Numbered from the stretch's first letter, positions 1 through 8,198 are shown. The stretch: 10,899 nt of DNA from Gammaproteobacteria bacterium (GCA_022822245.1 JAJECB010000312.1:1-10899), one strand, 5' to 3'. Numbers and translations: made by a program. The notes: a model not told the origin generated them from the letters alone.

Positions 1-325
1 GGCCCCCCCCGACGAGGGCCGCGAGCCCCGCCACCCCGCCGACCACGATCGCCATGAGCTGCTTGAAGCCGTGACTGATGCCGAGGGCGTCGAAGACCTG
101 GATGGGGGTCAGGAGGCCCACGAGGTGACCGAGGAACACGATGATGACCCCGACGTGGAACAGCACCGAGCCCACGATGAGCTGGCGACGGCGGAGGATC
201 TGGCTCGACCCGGAGCGCCACGTGTAGGGCTCCCGGTCGTAGCGGACGATGGAGCCGACCACGAGCACGGCGAGCGCGACGTAGGGATAGATGCCGAACA
301 GCAGGGTGTCGAGATAGCCGGCCAT
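1..325 (-). CDS. narI: NarI, cytochrome b subunit of respiratory nitrate reductase (partial, C-terminus beyond left edge)
   Basis: NarI is the membrane subunit of NarGHI. It oxidises quinol on the periplasmic side and passes electrons through two b hemes to NarH. About 108 codons are present of the roughly 225 usual for the family. The N-terminus carries the family pattern IYPYVA near residues 12-17, the motif RYD at 28-30 and YTWRSGSSQ at 34-42. H57 and H67 in LFHVG and LGHLVG match the E. coli heme ligands H56 and H66; the other two ligands lie outside the window. Hydrophobic segments at about 12-27, 50-70 and 90-107 fit the first membrane helices. The ATG at 325 is preceded by a strong purine-rich site (GAGGAGGAG at 334-342, 8-nt spacer). 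The gene starts 35 nt after the narJ stop and is the last nar gene visible in the operon. Confidence 0.96.
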   Translation of the reverse strand, partial: MAGYLDTLLFGIYPYVALAVLVVGSIVRYDREPYTWRSGSSQILRRRQLIVGSVLFHVGVIIVFLGHLVGLLTPIQVFDALGISHGFKQLMAIVVGGVAGLAALVGGG

Positions 326-360
326 GGGCTCGTCTCCTCCTCGTTCGTTCCGCGTGCCGC

Positions 361-1095
361 TCAGGAGCCTCGCCCGGCGCTCCGGGTTCCGTTCCCGGGG
401 TCCGGGGGCGGGCGGCGGCCGGCGCGGATCTGCGCTGCCACCCGGTCCGGGCCGCAGGAGGCCGATGCGTCCGGGCCGGGTCCCCCGAAGGTCACCGGCT
501 CCTCCTCCCACACCCGGTCGATTGCCTCCAGATCGTTCGGGTCGTCGTCCGGGCGCTCGAGCAGCTCTTCGACGTCCTGCCGGTCCGGTCTGACCCCGGC
601 GAGGGTCTCGATCGCCGCGAACACCTCCGCGTAGATGCTCTTTCGCCTCCCGAGGCGCTCCCTCAGCACGGTCACGATGTGCACGATGTCCCCGAGGTAC
701 TCCCGCGCCTCCCCGAGGGGCCGCGTGGACAGGAACTCGAGAAAGAGCGGCAAGTAGTCCGGGAGCTCGTTCGCGGGCATCTCCAGGCCGTTCGCGGCGT
801 AGAGGTCCTTGAGCTCCACCATCGCCTGGCCGCGGTCCCGGCTCTCCCCGTGCACGTGCTCGAAGAGGTGCAGCGAGAGCGACCTCGTCCGGTCGAAGAG
901 GAGGACGTAGCGCTCCTCGAGATCGTAGAGGCCGCGCTCGCCGAGCTGGGCGGCGAACCGGCGAAGCGCGCCGCGCCGCCCCTCGGGGAGCAGGCCCTCC
1001 TCGTCGAGGACCGCCGAGAAGGACGGTGCCGCCGCCCGGATCTCCTCCGTCGGGTAGGCGAGGAGGAGGGACAGCACCTTGAGGGTGCGGATCAC
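361..1095 (-). CDS. narJ: NarJ, nitrate reductase assembly chaperone
   Basis: NarJ is a cytoplasmic, non-subunit chaperone. It binds apo-NarG, times the insertion of Fe-S and molybdenum cofactors, and helps attach NarGH to NarI. The 244-residue product is close to the E. coli length of 236. Recognisable parts are the N-terminal segment LLLAYPTEEI, the central HVHGESRDRGQAMVELKDLY stretch, and the conserved LPDYLPLFLEFLS signature near residues 115-127. The last 35 or so residues are rich in Pro, Gly and Arg and look like a disordered tail. The start is a GTG whose first four bases (GTGA) overlap the narH stop. A GGAG lies 8 nt upstream (1104-1107) inside narH, so translation is probably coupled to narH. 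No in-frame ATG gives a better fit to the family's N-terminus. The GTG start may hold the chaperone below the level of the structural subunits; that is inference. Confidence 0.95.
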   Translation of the reverse strand: MIRTLKVLSLLLAYPTEEIRAAAPSFSAVLDEEGLLPEGRRGALRRFAAQLGERGLYDLEERYVLLFDRTRSLSLHLFEHVHGESRDRGQAMVELKDLYAANGLEMPANELPDYLPLFLEFLSTRPLGEAREYLGDIVHIVTVLRERLGRRKSIYAEVFAAIETLAGVRPDRQDVEELLERPDDDPNDLEAIDRVWEEEPVTFGGPGPDASASCGPDRVAAQIRAGRRPPPDPGNGTRSAGRGS

Positions 1096-2627
1096 CGGAT
1101 GAACTCCGTCGGGGTGCGGACGGTGACCGAACGCCGGCGCGGGCCCCCGAAGAGGTTCGGCCGCGACGACCCGCCCGAGCTCTCGTTGCCGAAGCTGAAA
1201 CCGCACGAACCCTGGAGGTCGTAGGCGTCCTCGGCCGTCTCGCGATGGGTGGTGGGGATCACGAAGCGGTCCTCGTACCGGGCGAGGGCCATGAGACGGT
1301 ACATGTCCTCGATCTGCGCTGCGGTGAGCCCGACCCGGGATGCGATCTCCTCGTCCGCCGCCTCGTCCACCGTCTTCGAACGCATGTAGGCCCGCATCGC
1401 GAGCATGCGCTCGAGGGCGCGCACGACCGGCTCCTCCTCGCCGGCGGTGAGGAGGTTCGCAAGGTAGCGGACCGGGATCCGCAGGGAACGCACGTCCGGC
1501 ACCGCGCCGTCCATCTCGATCATCCCCGCCTCCGCGGCGGACTGAAGCGGCGAGAGCGGCGGCACGTACCACACCATGGGGAGGGTCCGGAACTCGGGGT
1601 GCAGGGGGAACGCCACCCGCCAGTCCATGGCGAGGCGCCAGACCGGGGAGCGTGCCGCCGCCTCGAGCCATGCCTCGGGGATCCCGTCGCGGCGCGCTTG
1701 CGCGAGCACCTCGGGGTCGGTCGGGTCGAGGAACACGTCGAGCTGCTCGTGGTAGAGGCGGGTCTCGTCCGCGACGCTCGCCGCCGCCTCGATGCGGTCC
1801 GCGTCGTAGAGGATCACCCCGAGGTAGCGGATGCGCCCGACGCAGGTCTCCGAGCACACCGTCGGCTGCCCGCTCTCGATGCGCGGATAGCAGAACGTGC
1901 ACTTCTCGGACTTGCCCGAGGACCAGTTGAAGTAGATCTTCTTGTACGGGCACCCGGAGACGCACATCCGCCAGCCCCGGCACTTCTCCTGGTCGATGAG
2001 CACGATGCCGTCTTCCTCGCGCTTGTAGATCGCCCCCGACGGGCAGGCGGCGACGCACGAGGGGTTGAGGCAGTGCTCGCAGAGGCGCGGCAGATACATC
2101 ATGAACGTGTTCTTGAACTCGCCGTAGATCTCCCGCTGGAGCCCCTCGAAGTTGGTGTCCCGCGAGCGCTTGGAGAACTCCCCGCCGAGGATCTCCTCCC
2201 AGTTCGGGCCGCCCTCGATCTTCTCCATGCGCTCGCCGGTGAGGAGCGAGCGGGGCCGCGCGGTCGGCGCCGCGTCGCCCTCCGGGGCGCGCTGCAGGTG
2301 CTCGTAGTCGAAGGTAAAGGGTTCGTAGTAGTCGTCGATCTGGGGAAGGTCCGGGTTGCCGAAGAGCTTCGCGAGGATGGCGAGCTTGCCCCCCATCTTC
2401 GGCTTGATCTTCCCCGAGCGGGTCCGCTTCCAGCCGCCGTTCCACCTCTCCTGGTCCTCCCAGTCGTCGGGATAGCCGGTTCCCGGCTTCGTCTCGACGT
2501 TGTTGAACCAGGCGTACTCCATGCCGTCGCGGTTCGTCCATACGTTCTTGCAGGTCACCGAGCAGGTGTGGCAGCCGATGCACTTGTCAAGGTTCAGCAC
2601 CTTGCCGATCTGGGCCCGTATCTTCAT
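1092..2627 (-). CDS. narH: NarH, iron-sulfur beta subunit of respiratory nitrate reductase
   Basis: NarH carries four Fe-S clusters that pass electrons from the NarI hemes to NarG on the cytoplasmic face of the membrane. The 511-residue protein is the usual length. Cysteine groups are at C16/C19/C22/C26, C183/C186/C191/C195, C216/C222/C226 and C243/C246/C258/C262. In the third group W219 replaces a cysteine (CRGWRMC). This is the known NarH signature for a [3Fe-4S] centre alongside three [4Fe-4S] clusters. Because the motifs run C-terminal to N-terminal partners, each cluster is built from paired groups, as in the E. coli protein (C184, W220, C244 and so on). The ATG overlaps the narG stop as ATGA, and GGGAGG (2635-2640) sits 7 nt upstream. 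The end overlaps the narJ GTG start. All expected ligands are present, so the subunit should be functional. Confidence 0.98.
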   Translation of the reverse strand: MKIRAQIGKVLNLDKCIGCHTCSVTCKNVWTNRDGMEYAWFNNVETKPGTGYPDDWEDQERWNGGWKRTRSGKIKPKMGGKLAILAKLFGNPDLPQIDDYYEPFTFDYEHLQRAPEGDAAPTARPRSLLTGERMEKIEGGPNWEEILGGEFSKRSRDTNFEGLQREIYGEFKNTFMMYLPRLCEHCLNPSCVAACPSGAIYKREEDGIVLIDQEKCRGWRMCVSGCPYKKIYFNWSSGKSEKCTFCYPRIESGQPTVCSETCVGRIRYLGVILYDADRIEAAASVADETRLYHEQLDVFLDPTDPEVLAQARRDGIPEAWLEAAARSPVWRLAMDWRVAFPLHPEFRTLPMVWYVPPLSPLQSAAEAGMIEMDGAVPDVRSLRIPVRYLANLLTAGEEEPVVRALERMLAMRAYMRSKTVDEAADEEIASRVGLTAAQIEDMYRLMALARYEDRFVIPTTHRETAEDAYDLQGSCGFSFGNESSGGSSRPNLFGGPRRRSVTVRTPTEFIR

Positions 2628-5600
2628 CGTGCCGCCTCCCCGGTCGCGGGAACCGCGGGCGGCGGTTCCAGCCAGTCCACCCGTTCCATCTTGCGGACGA
2701 TCACGAACTCGTCGCGGTTCGCCCCCACCGTGCCGTAGTAGTTGAACCCGTAGGAAAGCTGAGCGTAGCCCCCGATCATGTGGGTGGGCTTGGTGATCGT
2801 CCGGGTCACCGAGTTGTGGATCCCGCCCCGCCCGCCGGTCACCTCCGAGCCCGGCGTGTTCACGATCTTCTCCTGGGCGTGGTACATGAAGATGGTCCCC
2901 TCGCGGATCCGCTGCGAGACCACCGCGCGGGCGGTGAGCGCCCCGTTCGCGTTGTACGCCTCTACCCAGTCGTTGTCCTCGATGCCGGCCCGTCCCGCGT
3001 CCGCCTCGGACAGCCACACGACCGGCCCACCTCGATTCAGGGTCAGCATGAGGAGATTGTCGGAATACGTTGAATGGATGCCCCATTTCTGGTGCGGGGT
3101 GATGAAGTTCAGCACCAGCCGGGGCCGGCCCTCCCCCCCGCGCTCCTCCACGTGCGCGACCGGCGCGATGGTCTTGGTGTCGATGGGGGGGCGGTACGCG
3201 GGGAGCGCCTCCCCGAAGGCCCGCATCCAGAGGTGGTCCTGGTAGAGCTGCTGGCGGCCGGTCAGGGTCCGCCACGGAATGAGCTCGTGGACGTTCGTGT
3301 AGCCCGCGTTGTAGCAGACGTGCTCGGACTCGAGGCCGGACCAGGTCGGCGACGAGATGATCTTCCGCGGCTGCGCGACGACGTCCCGGAACCGGATCTT
3401 CTCGTCCTTCTTGGGCAAGGCGAGGTGGGTATGCTCGAGCCCGGTGTGCGCCCCGAGCGCCTCCCACGCCTTGACCGCGACCTCGCCGTTGGTCTCCGGC
3501 GCGAGCATGAGGACGACCTCCGCCGCGTCGATGTCGCTCTCGATGCGGGCGAGCCCCCGGGTCGGGCCGTCGCGGGGCGCCTCCCCGTTCAGCCGCCGGA
3601 GCGCCTCCACCTCGCGGCTCGTGTTCCAGGAGATCCCCTTGCCGCCGTTGCCGGCCCGGTCGAGGAGCGGGCCGAGGGCGGTGAAGCGGTCGTAGAGGCC
3701 GGGGTAGTCGCGCTCGACGGTGACGACCGACGGCATGGTCCGTCCGGGGACCGGCTCGGTCTCGCCCGCCTTCCACTCCTCGACCCCGAGGGGCTGGGCG
3801 AGCTCGCCCGGGGTGTCGTGGAGGATCGGGGCGAGCACCACGTCCGGCTCGACCCCGAGGACCTCCGGCGCGATCTCGGAGAACTTGCGCGCGATGGCCT
3901 TGTAGATCTCCCAGTCGCTCCGGCACTCCCACACCGGGTCGACGGCCGCGGTGAGGGGGTGGATGAAGGGGTGCATGTCCGTCGTGTTGAGGTCGTTCTT
4001 CTCGTACCAGGTCGCGGTCGGGAGGACCACGTCGGAGTACAGGCAGGTGGTCGACATGCGGAAGTCGAGGGTGACGAGGAGGTCGAGCTTGCCTTCCGGG
4101 GCCGGGTCCCGCCACACGACCTCGCGCGGCTTCTTTCCGCCCGTCTCGCCGAGGTCCTTCCCCATGACCCCGTGCGCGGTGCCGAGCAGGTGCTTGAGGA
4201 AGTACTCGTGGCCCTTGCCGGACGAGCCGAGGAGGTTCGAACGCCACACGAAGAGGTTGCGCGGCCAGTTCGCGGGGTCGTCGGGGTCCTCGCAGGCCAT
4301 GCGAAGCTCGCCGGAGCGGAGCTGCTCCACGACGTGCTCGCCCGCCTCGCGCCCCGCGTCCGCGGCGGCCCGGGCGACGTCGAGGGGATTGGTCCCGAGC
4401 TGGGGGGCGGACGGCAGCCAGCCCATCCGCTCCGCGCGCACGTTGTAGTCGATGAGCGCGCCGCTCCAGTCGCCCTCGGGCGCGGTCGGAGACAGGATCT
4501 CCTCCACGTCGAGGGCCTCGTAGCGCCACTGGTCGGTGTGGGCGTACCACATGGACGTCGAGTTCATGTGCCGGGGCGGTCGGCTCCAGTCGAGGGCGAA
4601 CGCGAGCGGCAGCCACCCGGTCTGGGGGCGGAGCTTCTCCTGGCCCACGTAGTGCGACCAGCCGCCTCCGGACTGGCCGACGCAGCCGCACATGACGAGC
4701 AGGTTGATGACCCCGCGGTAGTTCATGTCCATGTGGTACCAGTGGTTCATCGCCGCCCCGATGATCACCATCGAGCGCCCGTGGGTGCGCTCCGCGTTGC
4801 CGGCGAAGCCCCGGGCGACGGACGCGATCCGATCCCGCGAGATGCCGGTGATCGCCTCCGCCCAGGCGGGGGTGCAGGGCTCCATCTCGTCGTAGGAGGT
4901 GGCGACGTGCGCCCCTCCGAGACCCCGGTCGATCCCGTAGTTCGCGACGAGGAGATCGAACACGGTGGCGACGAGCGCCTCGCCTTCGCCAAGCCGCAGG
5001 CGTTTCGCGGGGACGTTGCGGACAAGCACGCTCGGATGGTCGGTGCTCGCGAAATGGGCGTGCTCGAGGTTGCCGAAATAGGGAAAGCCGACCGCCGCGA
5101 CCTCGTCGCGGTCCTCGAGGAGGGACATGCGAAGGTTCACCTCCCGCCCCTCCGCGTCCCGGGGCTCGAGGTTCCACTTGCCCTTCTCGCCCCACCGGAA
5201 CCCGATCGACCCCCGGGGCACCACCACCTGTCCGGTCCCGTCGTCGATCACGAGCGGCTTCCACTCGGGGTTGTTGGACTCGCCGCCCTGCCCCTCGAGG
5301 TCGGAGGCGCGGAGCATCCGTTCCGGCACGAGGTGTCCGTCCCGCTCGACGAGGCGCACCAGCATCGGCATGTCGGTGTAGCGACGGCAGTAGTCGGCGA
5401 AGTACTCCACCTCCCGGTCGACGTGGAACTCGCGCAGGATGACGTGCCCGAACGCCATCGCGAGCGCCGCGTCGGTGCCCTGCTTCACGTCGAGCCACAC
5501 GTCGGCGAACTTGCTCGCCTCGGAGTAGTCGGGGCAGATCACCACCGACTTCGCCCCCTTGTAGCGCGCCTCGGTGAAGAAGTGGGCGTCCGGGGTGCGG

Positions 5601-6379
5601 GTCTGGGGAACGTTCGAGCCCCACACGATGAGAAAGCTCGAGTTGTACCAGTCGGCCGACTCGGGAACGTCGGTCTGCTCGCCCCAGGTCTGGGGGCTCG
5701 AGGGCGGGAGGTCGCAGTACCAGTCGTAGAAGGACATGCACACCCCGCCGAGGAGGGAGAGATAGCGCGAGCCCGCCGCGTAGGAGACCATGGACATCGC
5801 GGGGATCGGGGAGAAGCCGAAGATCCGGTCCGGCCCGTACCTGCGGATGGTGTAGGCGTTCGCGGCCGCGACGAGCTCGGTCACCTCGTCCCAGCGGGAG
5901 CGGACGAACCCACCGAGCCCGCGCCGGGAGGTGTACGAGGCGCGCTTGTCCGGGTCCTCGACGATCGACGCCCAGGCGGCGACGGGGGTAAGGGTCGCGC
6001 GCGCCTCGCGCCAGAGCCGGAGCAGCCGCGAGCGCACGAGCGGGTACTTCAGCCGGCCGCCCGAGTAGAGGTACCAACTGTAGCTCGCCCCCCGCGAGCA
6101 GCCCCGCGGCTCGTGATCGGGGAGGTCCGGACGCGTGCGCGGGTAGTCGGTCTGCTGGGTCTCCCAGGTGACGATTCCGCCCTTGACGTAGATCTTCCAC
6201 GAGCACGAGCCCGTGCAGTTCACCCCGTGGGTGGAACGCACGATCTTGTCGTGCTGCCAGCGCTTGCGGTACGCGTCCTCCCAGTCACGATTCTCCGCGG
6301 TGGTCACCCCGTGACCGTCCGCGAAGCTCCCCACGTTCGTCGCGCGGAGGAAGTTCAGCCTGTCGATCAGGTGACTCAT
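2624..6379 (-). CDS. narG: NarG, molybdopterin catalytic alpha subunit of respiratory nitrate reductase
   Basis: NarG reduces nitrate to nitrite at a Mo-bisMGD centre on the cytoplasmic side of the membrane. Length is 1251 residues against 1247 in E. coli. The N-terminus holds the family block RDWEDAYRKRWQHDKIVRST, followed by the FS0 cluster ligands H51, C55, C59 and C94 (HGVNCTGSC and RGCSRG). D223 in FYDWYCDLPP matches the Mo-coordinating Asp222 of mature E. coli NarG. TDVPESADWYNSS and SNVPQTRTPDAHFF are further near-invariant stretches. The C-terminal third, with GWLPLAF, WGIHSTYSDN and GGYAQLSYGFNYYG, also matches. The ATG at 6379 has a modest site (GGAG at 6386-6389, 6-nt spacer). The first six residues, MSHLID, are encoded again 148 nt upstream behind a stronger site. 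I chose the downstream ATG because only it is in frame with the RDWED block. narG ends in an ATGA overlap with narH. Confidence 0.98.
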   Translation of the reverse strand: MSHLIDRLNFLRATNVGSFADGHGVTTAENRDWEDAYRKRWQHDKIVRSTHGVNCTGSCSWKIYVKGGIVTWETQQTDYPRTRPDLPDHEPRGCSRGASYSWYLYSGGRLKYPLVRSRLLRLWREARATLTPVAAWASIVEDPDKRASYTSRRGLGGFVRSRWDEVTELVAAANAYTIRRYGPDRIFGFSPIPAMSMVSYAAGSRYLSLLGGVCMSFYDWYCDLPPSSPQTWGEQTDVPESADWYNSSFLIVWGSNVPQTRTPDAHFFTEARYKGAKSVVICPDYSEASKFADVWLDVKQGTDAALAMAFGHVILREFHVDREVEYFADYCRRYTDMPMLVRLVERDGHLVPERMLRASDLEGQGGESNNPEWKPLVIDDGTGQVVVPRGSIGFRWGEKGKWNLEPRDAEGREVNLRMSLLEDRDEVAAVGFPYFGNLEHAHFASTDHPSVLVRNVPAKRLRLGEGEALVATVFDLLVANYGIDRGLGGAHVATSYDEMEPCTPAWAEAITGISRDRIASVARGFAGNAERTHGRSMVIIGAAMNHWYHMDMNYRGVINLLVMCGCVGQSGGGWSHYVGQEKLRPQTGWLPLAFALDWSRPPRHMNSTSMWYAHTDQWRYEALDVEEILSPTAPEGDWSGALIDYNVRAERMGWLPSAPQLGTNPLDVARAAADAGREAGEHVVEQLRSGELRMACEDPDDPANWPRNLFVWRSNLLGSSGKGHEYFLKHLLGTAHGVMGKDLGETGGKKPREVVWRDPAPEGKLDLLVTLDFRMSTTCLYSDVVLPTATWYEKNDLNTTDMHPFIHPLTAAVDPVWECRSDWEIYKAIARKFSEIAPEVLGVEPDVVLAPILHDTPGELAQPLGVEEWKAGETEPVPGRTMPSVVTVERDYPGLYDRFTALGPLLDRAGNGGKGISWNTSREVEALRRLNGEAPRDGPTRGLARIESDIDAAEVVLMLAPETNGEVAVKAWEALGAHTGLEHTHLALPKKDEKIRFRDVVAQPRKIISSPTWSGLESEHVCYNAGYTNVHELIPWRTLTGRQQLYQDHLWMRAFGEALPAYRPPIDTKTIAPVAHVEERGGEGRPRLVLNFITPHQKWGIHSTYSDNLLMLTLNRGGPVVWLSEADAGRAGIEDNDWVEAYNANGALTARAVVSQRIREGTIFMYHAQEKIVNTPGSEVTGGRGGIHNSVTRTITKPTHMIGGYAQLSYGFNYYGTVGANRDEFVIVRKMERVDWLEPPPAVPATGEAAR

Positions 6380-6402
6380 GGTTCACTCCGGAAGCGGGGG
6401 CG
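6362..6402 (-). repeat. Copy A of a duplicated narG start region (the functional one)
   Basis: This stretch covers the narG ribosome binding site, start codon and codons 1-6, plus a GC-rich tract CGCCCCCGCT upstream. It matches 6510-6552 at 23 of 28 positions from the GGAG through codon six. The differences inside the six codons are all synonymous (AGT/AGC, CTG/TTG, ATC/ATT). A 2-nt length difference falls between the C-rich tract and the binding site. Confidence 0.8.
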
Positions 6403-6452
6403 GGACATCGGCGCGCATGGCGAAAACGGGGTTGGAGCGGGTCTCGCGCTTC

Positions 6453-6527
6453 TCATGCCGCAAACTCCGGAGCACCGGACGACCCACGTTGACCCCTTTT
6501 TCGCCGCAGGTCAATCAAGTGGCTCAT
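6453..6527 (-). pseudogene. 24-codon upstream ORF beginning with the narG N-terminus (narG 5' remnant or leader ORF)
   Basis: An ATG at 6527 opens a 24-residue frame that starts MSHLID, as NarG does. It then continues with a basic, non-NarG sequence (LRRKRGQRG) and stops with TGA at 6453-6455. The AGGAGG site at 5-nt spacing makes translation likely if the narK-narG transcript reads through. The stop is 73 nt before the narG ATG, so it does not overlap narG. Either it is debris from a duplication or recombination at the narG start, or it now acts as a leader ORF affecting ribosome loading on narG. The sequence shows the duplication; the function is unknown. Confidence 0.55.
6489..6514. repeat. 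Inverted repeat TTGACC-N14-GGTCAA in the narK2-narG spacer
   Basis: Two perfect 6-bp arms face each other across 14 bp in the spacer before narG. The arms resemble FNR-family half-sites (TTGAC/GTCAA), but the gap is 10 bp wider than the usual 4 bp, about one helical turn. The right arm overlaps codons 5-7 of the short upstream ORF. It could be a binding site or chance. I see no convincing -10 element placed to use it. Confidence 0.25.
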
Positions 6528-6552
6528 GATTCCCTCCTGGGGAGCGGGGGCG
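6510..6552 (-). repeat. Copy B of the duplicated narG start region, with a strong ribosome binding site
   Basis: This is the upstream, diverged copy of the narG start. It has AGGAGG (6533-6538) 5 nt before an ATG at 6527, which is a better ribosome binding site than that of narG itself. The encoded residues are again MSHLID, after which similarity to narG is lost. It lies 27 nt beyond the narK2 stop, a spacing like the 35-36 nt seen at the narK1/narK2 and narJ/narI junctions. Copy B may therefore mark the older position of the narG start; that is inference. Confidence 0.8.
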
Positions 6553-6554
6553 CT

Positions 6555-8162
6555 TCAGGGATTCCGGACATATGCGTCCTTCCGCAGGTAGAACCACCAG
6601 TTTATGACGATGCACACCGCGTAGAACGCGGCGAAGCCGTAGAGCGCGTACTCGGGGGTGGTGGCCCGGATCTGCTCGCCGAACACCTTCGGGATGACGA
6701 ACGCCCCGTAGGCCGCGACCGCCGAGGTCCACCCGAGCACCGGACCCGCCTGCTCGCGGTCGAACACCACCGCGATGGTGCGGAAGGTCGAGCCGTTGCC
6801 GATCCCGGTCGCCGCGAAGAGGACCAGGAACAGGAGCAGGAAGGGGACGAAGTACTGCTCGGGGGTCGCGGACGCGTAGGCCCGCTCGAGGACCCAGGCG
6901 ACCCCGAGCGCGCTCGCGACCATCACCACGGAGATGATCTGGGTCACCTTGGCGCCGCCGATCCGGTCCGAGATCGTCCCCCCGACGGGCCGGATGAGGG
7001 CGCCGATGAAGGGCCCCATCCAGGCGTAGGTGAGCGCGCTCGGTCCGTTCGGGTTGGCCGTGTCGTGGGTCATCACCCCGTCGACCATCACGTGCGAGAA
7101 CCCGAACACCACCTTGGTGGCGAGGGCGAAGGTCGCCGCGTAGCCGATGAACGAGCCGAACGTCATCGTGTAGATGACGGTCATCGCCCAGGTGTGCTTG
7201 TTGTCGAAGATCCGATACTGGTGGTGGAGGTTGCGTCCGACCTCGCCCGGGAGCAGCCGCAGGAGCCCCACCGTGCCCGCAATCACCAGCGGGAGCACGA
7301 GCCACTTGCTCAGATCGAACCCGGAGCCGCCGACCTTCTCCGGCAGCATCAGCCACAGGCCGCACGCGGCGGTGAAGAGACCGATCACCAGCATCACGAG
7401 GATGATCGCGAAGCCCCGGAACGGGCTCCCGATGTTCGGAGACACGTGCTCGTCGCGGATGTTGTTCATCCCGAACCAGGTCGCGAAGCCGAGGGGGATC
7501 AGGAACACGAGCCATATGAAGCCCGCGTTGTGGATCCAGGTCTCGCTCCCGGCCGGGATCTTGCCGATGAGGGTCCCGCTCGTGTTCTGGAGCACCAGCG
7601 GCTCGCCGCCGAACACGCTCATCGTCATCACCAGGGGCACCAGGATCTGCATGGTGGTGACGCCGAAGTTGCCGAGCCCCGCGTTCATCCCGAGCGCGTA
7701 GCCCTGCACCCGCTTGGGGAAGAAGAAGCTGATGTTCGACATCGAGGAGGCGAAGTTCCCGCCGCCGATCCCCGACAGGAAGGCGAGGATCTGGAACTGC
7801 CAGAGGGGGGTGCTCGGGTCGCGCAGGGCGAGACCGGTCCCGACGGCCGGGATCACCAGCAGCAGGGTGGTGAGGAAGATCGTGTTCCGCCCCCCCGCGA
7901 TGCGGATGAAGAAGGTGCTCGGGATGCGCAGGGTCGCGCCGGTGAGGCCCGCCACCGCGGAGAGGGTAAAGAGCTCGGGCTTCTCGAACGGGAACCCGAG
8001 GTTCAGCATCTGGACGGTGATGATCCCCCAGTAGAGCCACACCGCGAAGCCGCAGAGGAGGCTCGGGATCGAGATCCAGAGGTTGCGGTTCGCGATGGCC
8101 CGCCCGGTCTCCTTCCAGTAGCCCTCGTCTTCCGGTGTCCAGCCCCGGAGGTCCTTGCCCAT
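6555..8162 (-). CDS. narK2: NarK2-type nitrate/nitrite transporter (MFS, NNP family)
   Basis: This is an inner-membrane major facilitator of the nitrate/nitrite porter family. It resembles E. coli NarK, which exchanges nitrate for nitrite. The N-terminus WTPEDEGYWKETGRAIANRN and NLWISIPSLL match NarK closely. The nitrate signature GGGNFASSMSNISFFFPK lies at about residues 133-150. R79 (TLRIPS) and R391 (ALIRPVGG) correspond to the substrate-binding R89 and R305 of E. coli NarK. GIGNGSTF near 454-461 is the second signature region. At 535 residues it is about 70 longer than E. coli NarK. Most of the excess lies between the WFGMN motif (229-233) and TWAMTVIYTMTFGS (from 324), and holds two additional hydrophobic segments at about 250-273 and 287-304. 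The ATG has GAGGAG (8170-8175) 7 nt upstream. It sits between narK1 and narG in the operon. Confidence 0.93.
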   Translation of the reverse strand: MGKDLRGWTPEDEGYWKETGRAIANRNLWISIPSLLCGFAVWLYWGIITVQMLNLGFPFEKPELFTLSAVAGLTGATLRIPSTFFIRIAGGRNTIFLTTLLLVIPAVGTGLALRDPSTPLWQFQILAFLSGIGGGNFASSMSNISFFFPKRVQGYALGMNAGLGNFGVTTMQILVPLVMTMSVFGGEPLVLQNTSGTLIGKIPAGSETWIHNAGFIWLVFLIPLGFATWFGMNNIRDEHVSPNIGSPFRGFAIILVMLVIGLFTAACGLWLMLPEKVGGSGFDLSKWLVLPLVIAGTVGLLRLLPGEVGRNLHHQYRIFDNKHTWAMTVIYTMTFGSFIGYAATFALATKVVFGFSHVMVDGVMTHDTANPNGPSALTYAWMGPFIGALIRPVGGTISDRIGGAKVTQIISVVMVASALGVAWVLERAYASATPEQYFVPFLLLFLVLFAATGIGNGSTFRTIAVVFDREQAGPVLGWTSAVAAYGAFVIPKVFGEQIRATTPEYALYGFAAFYAVCIVINWWFYLRKDAYVRNP

Positions 8163-8198
8163 CGCGTTTCTCCTCGCGGTCCGGGTCGGTGCCCGGGC

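Noticed and set aside
361..2583. A single long frame joining narJ with a 496-codon extension across narH, and a similar one joining narH to sequence across narG
   Set aside because: The extensions are out-of-frame readings of narH and narG. The GTGA and ATGA overlaps with proper ribosome binding sites mark the true starts.
3074..6529. A 1151-codon plus-strand open frame opposite narG, and a 1102-codon one opposite narK1-narK2 (6378-9686)
   Set aside because: The products are low-complexity, rich in Arg, Glu, Gly, His and Pro, and match no known fold. High G+C at third codon positions of the real minus-strand genes removes stops on the opposite strand. The nar genes on the other strand carry all the expected motifs.
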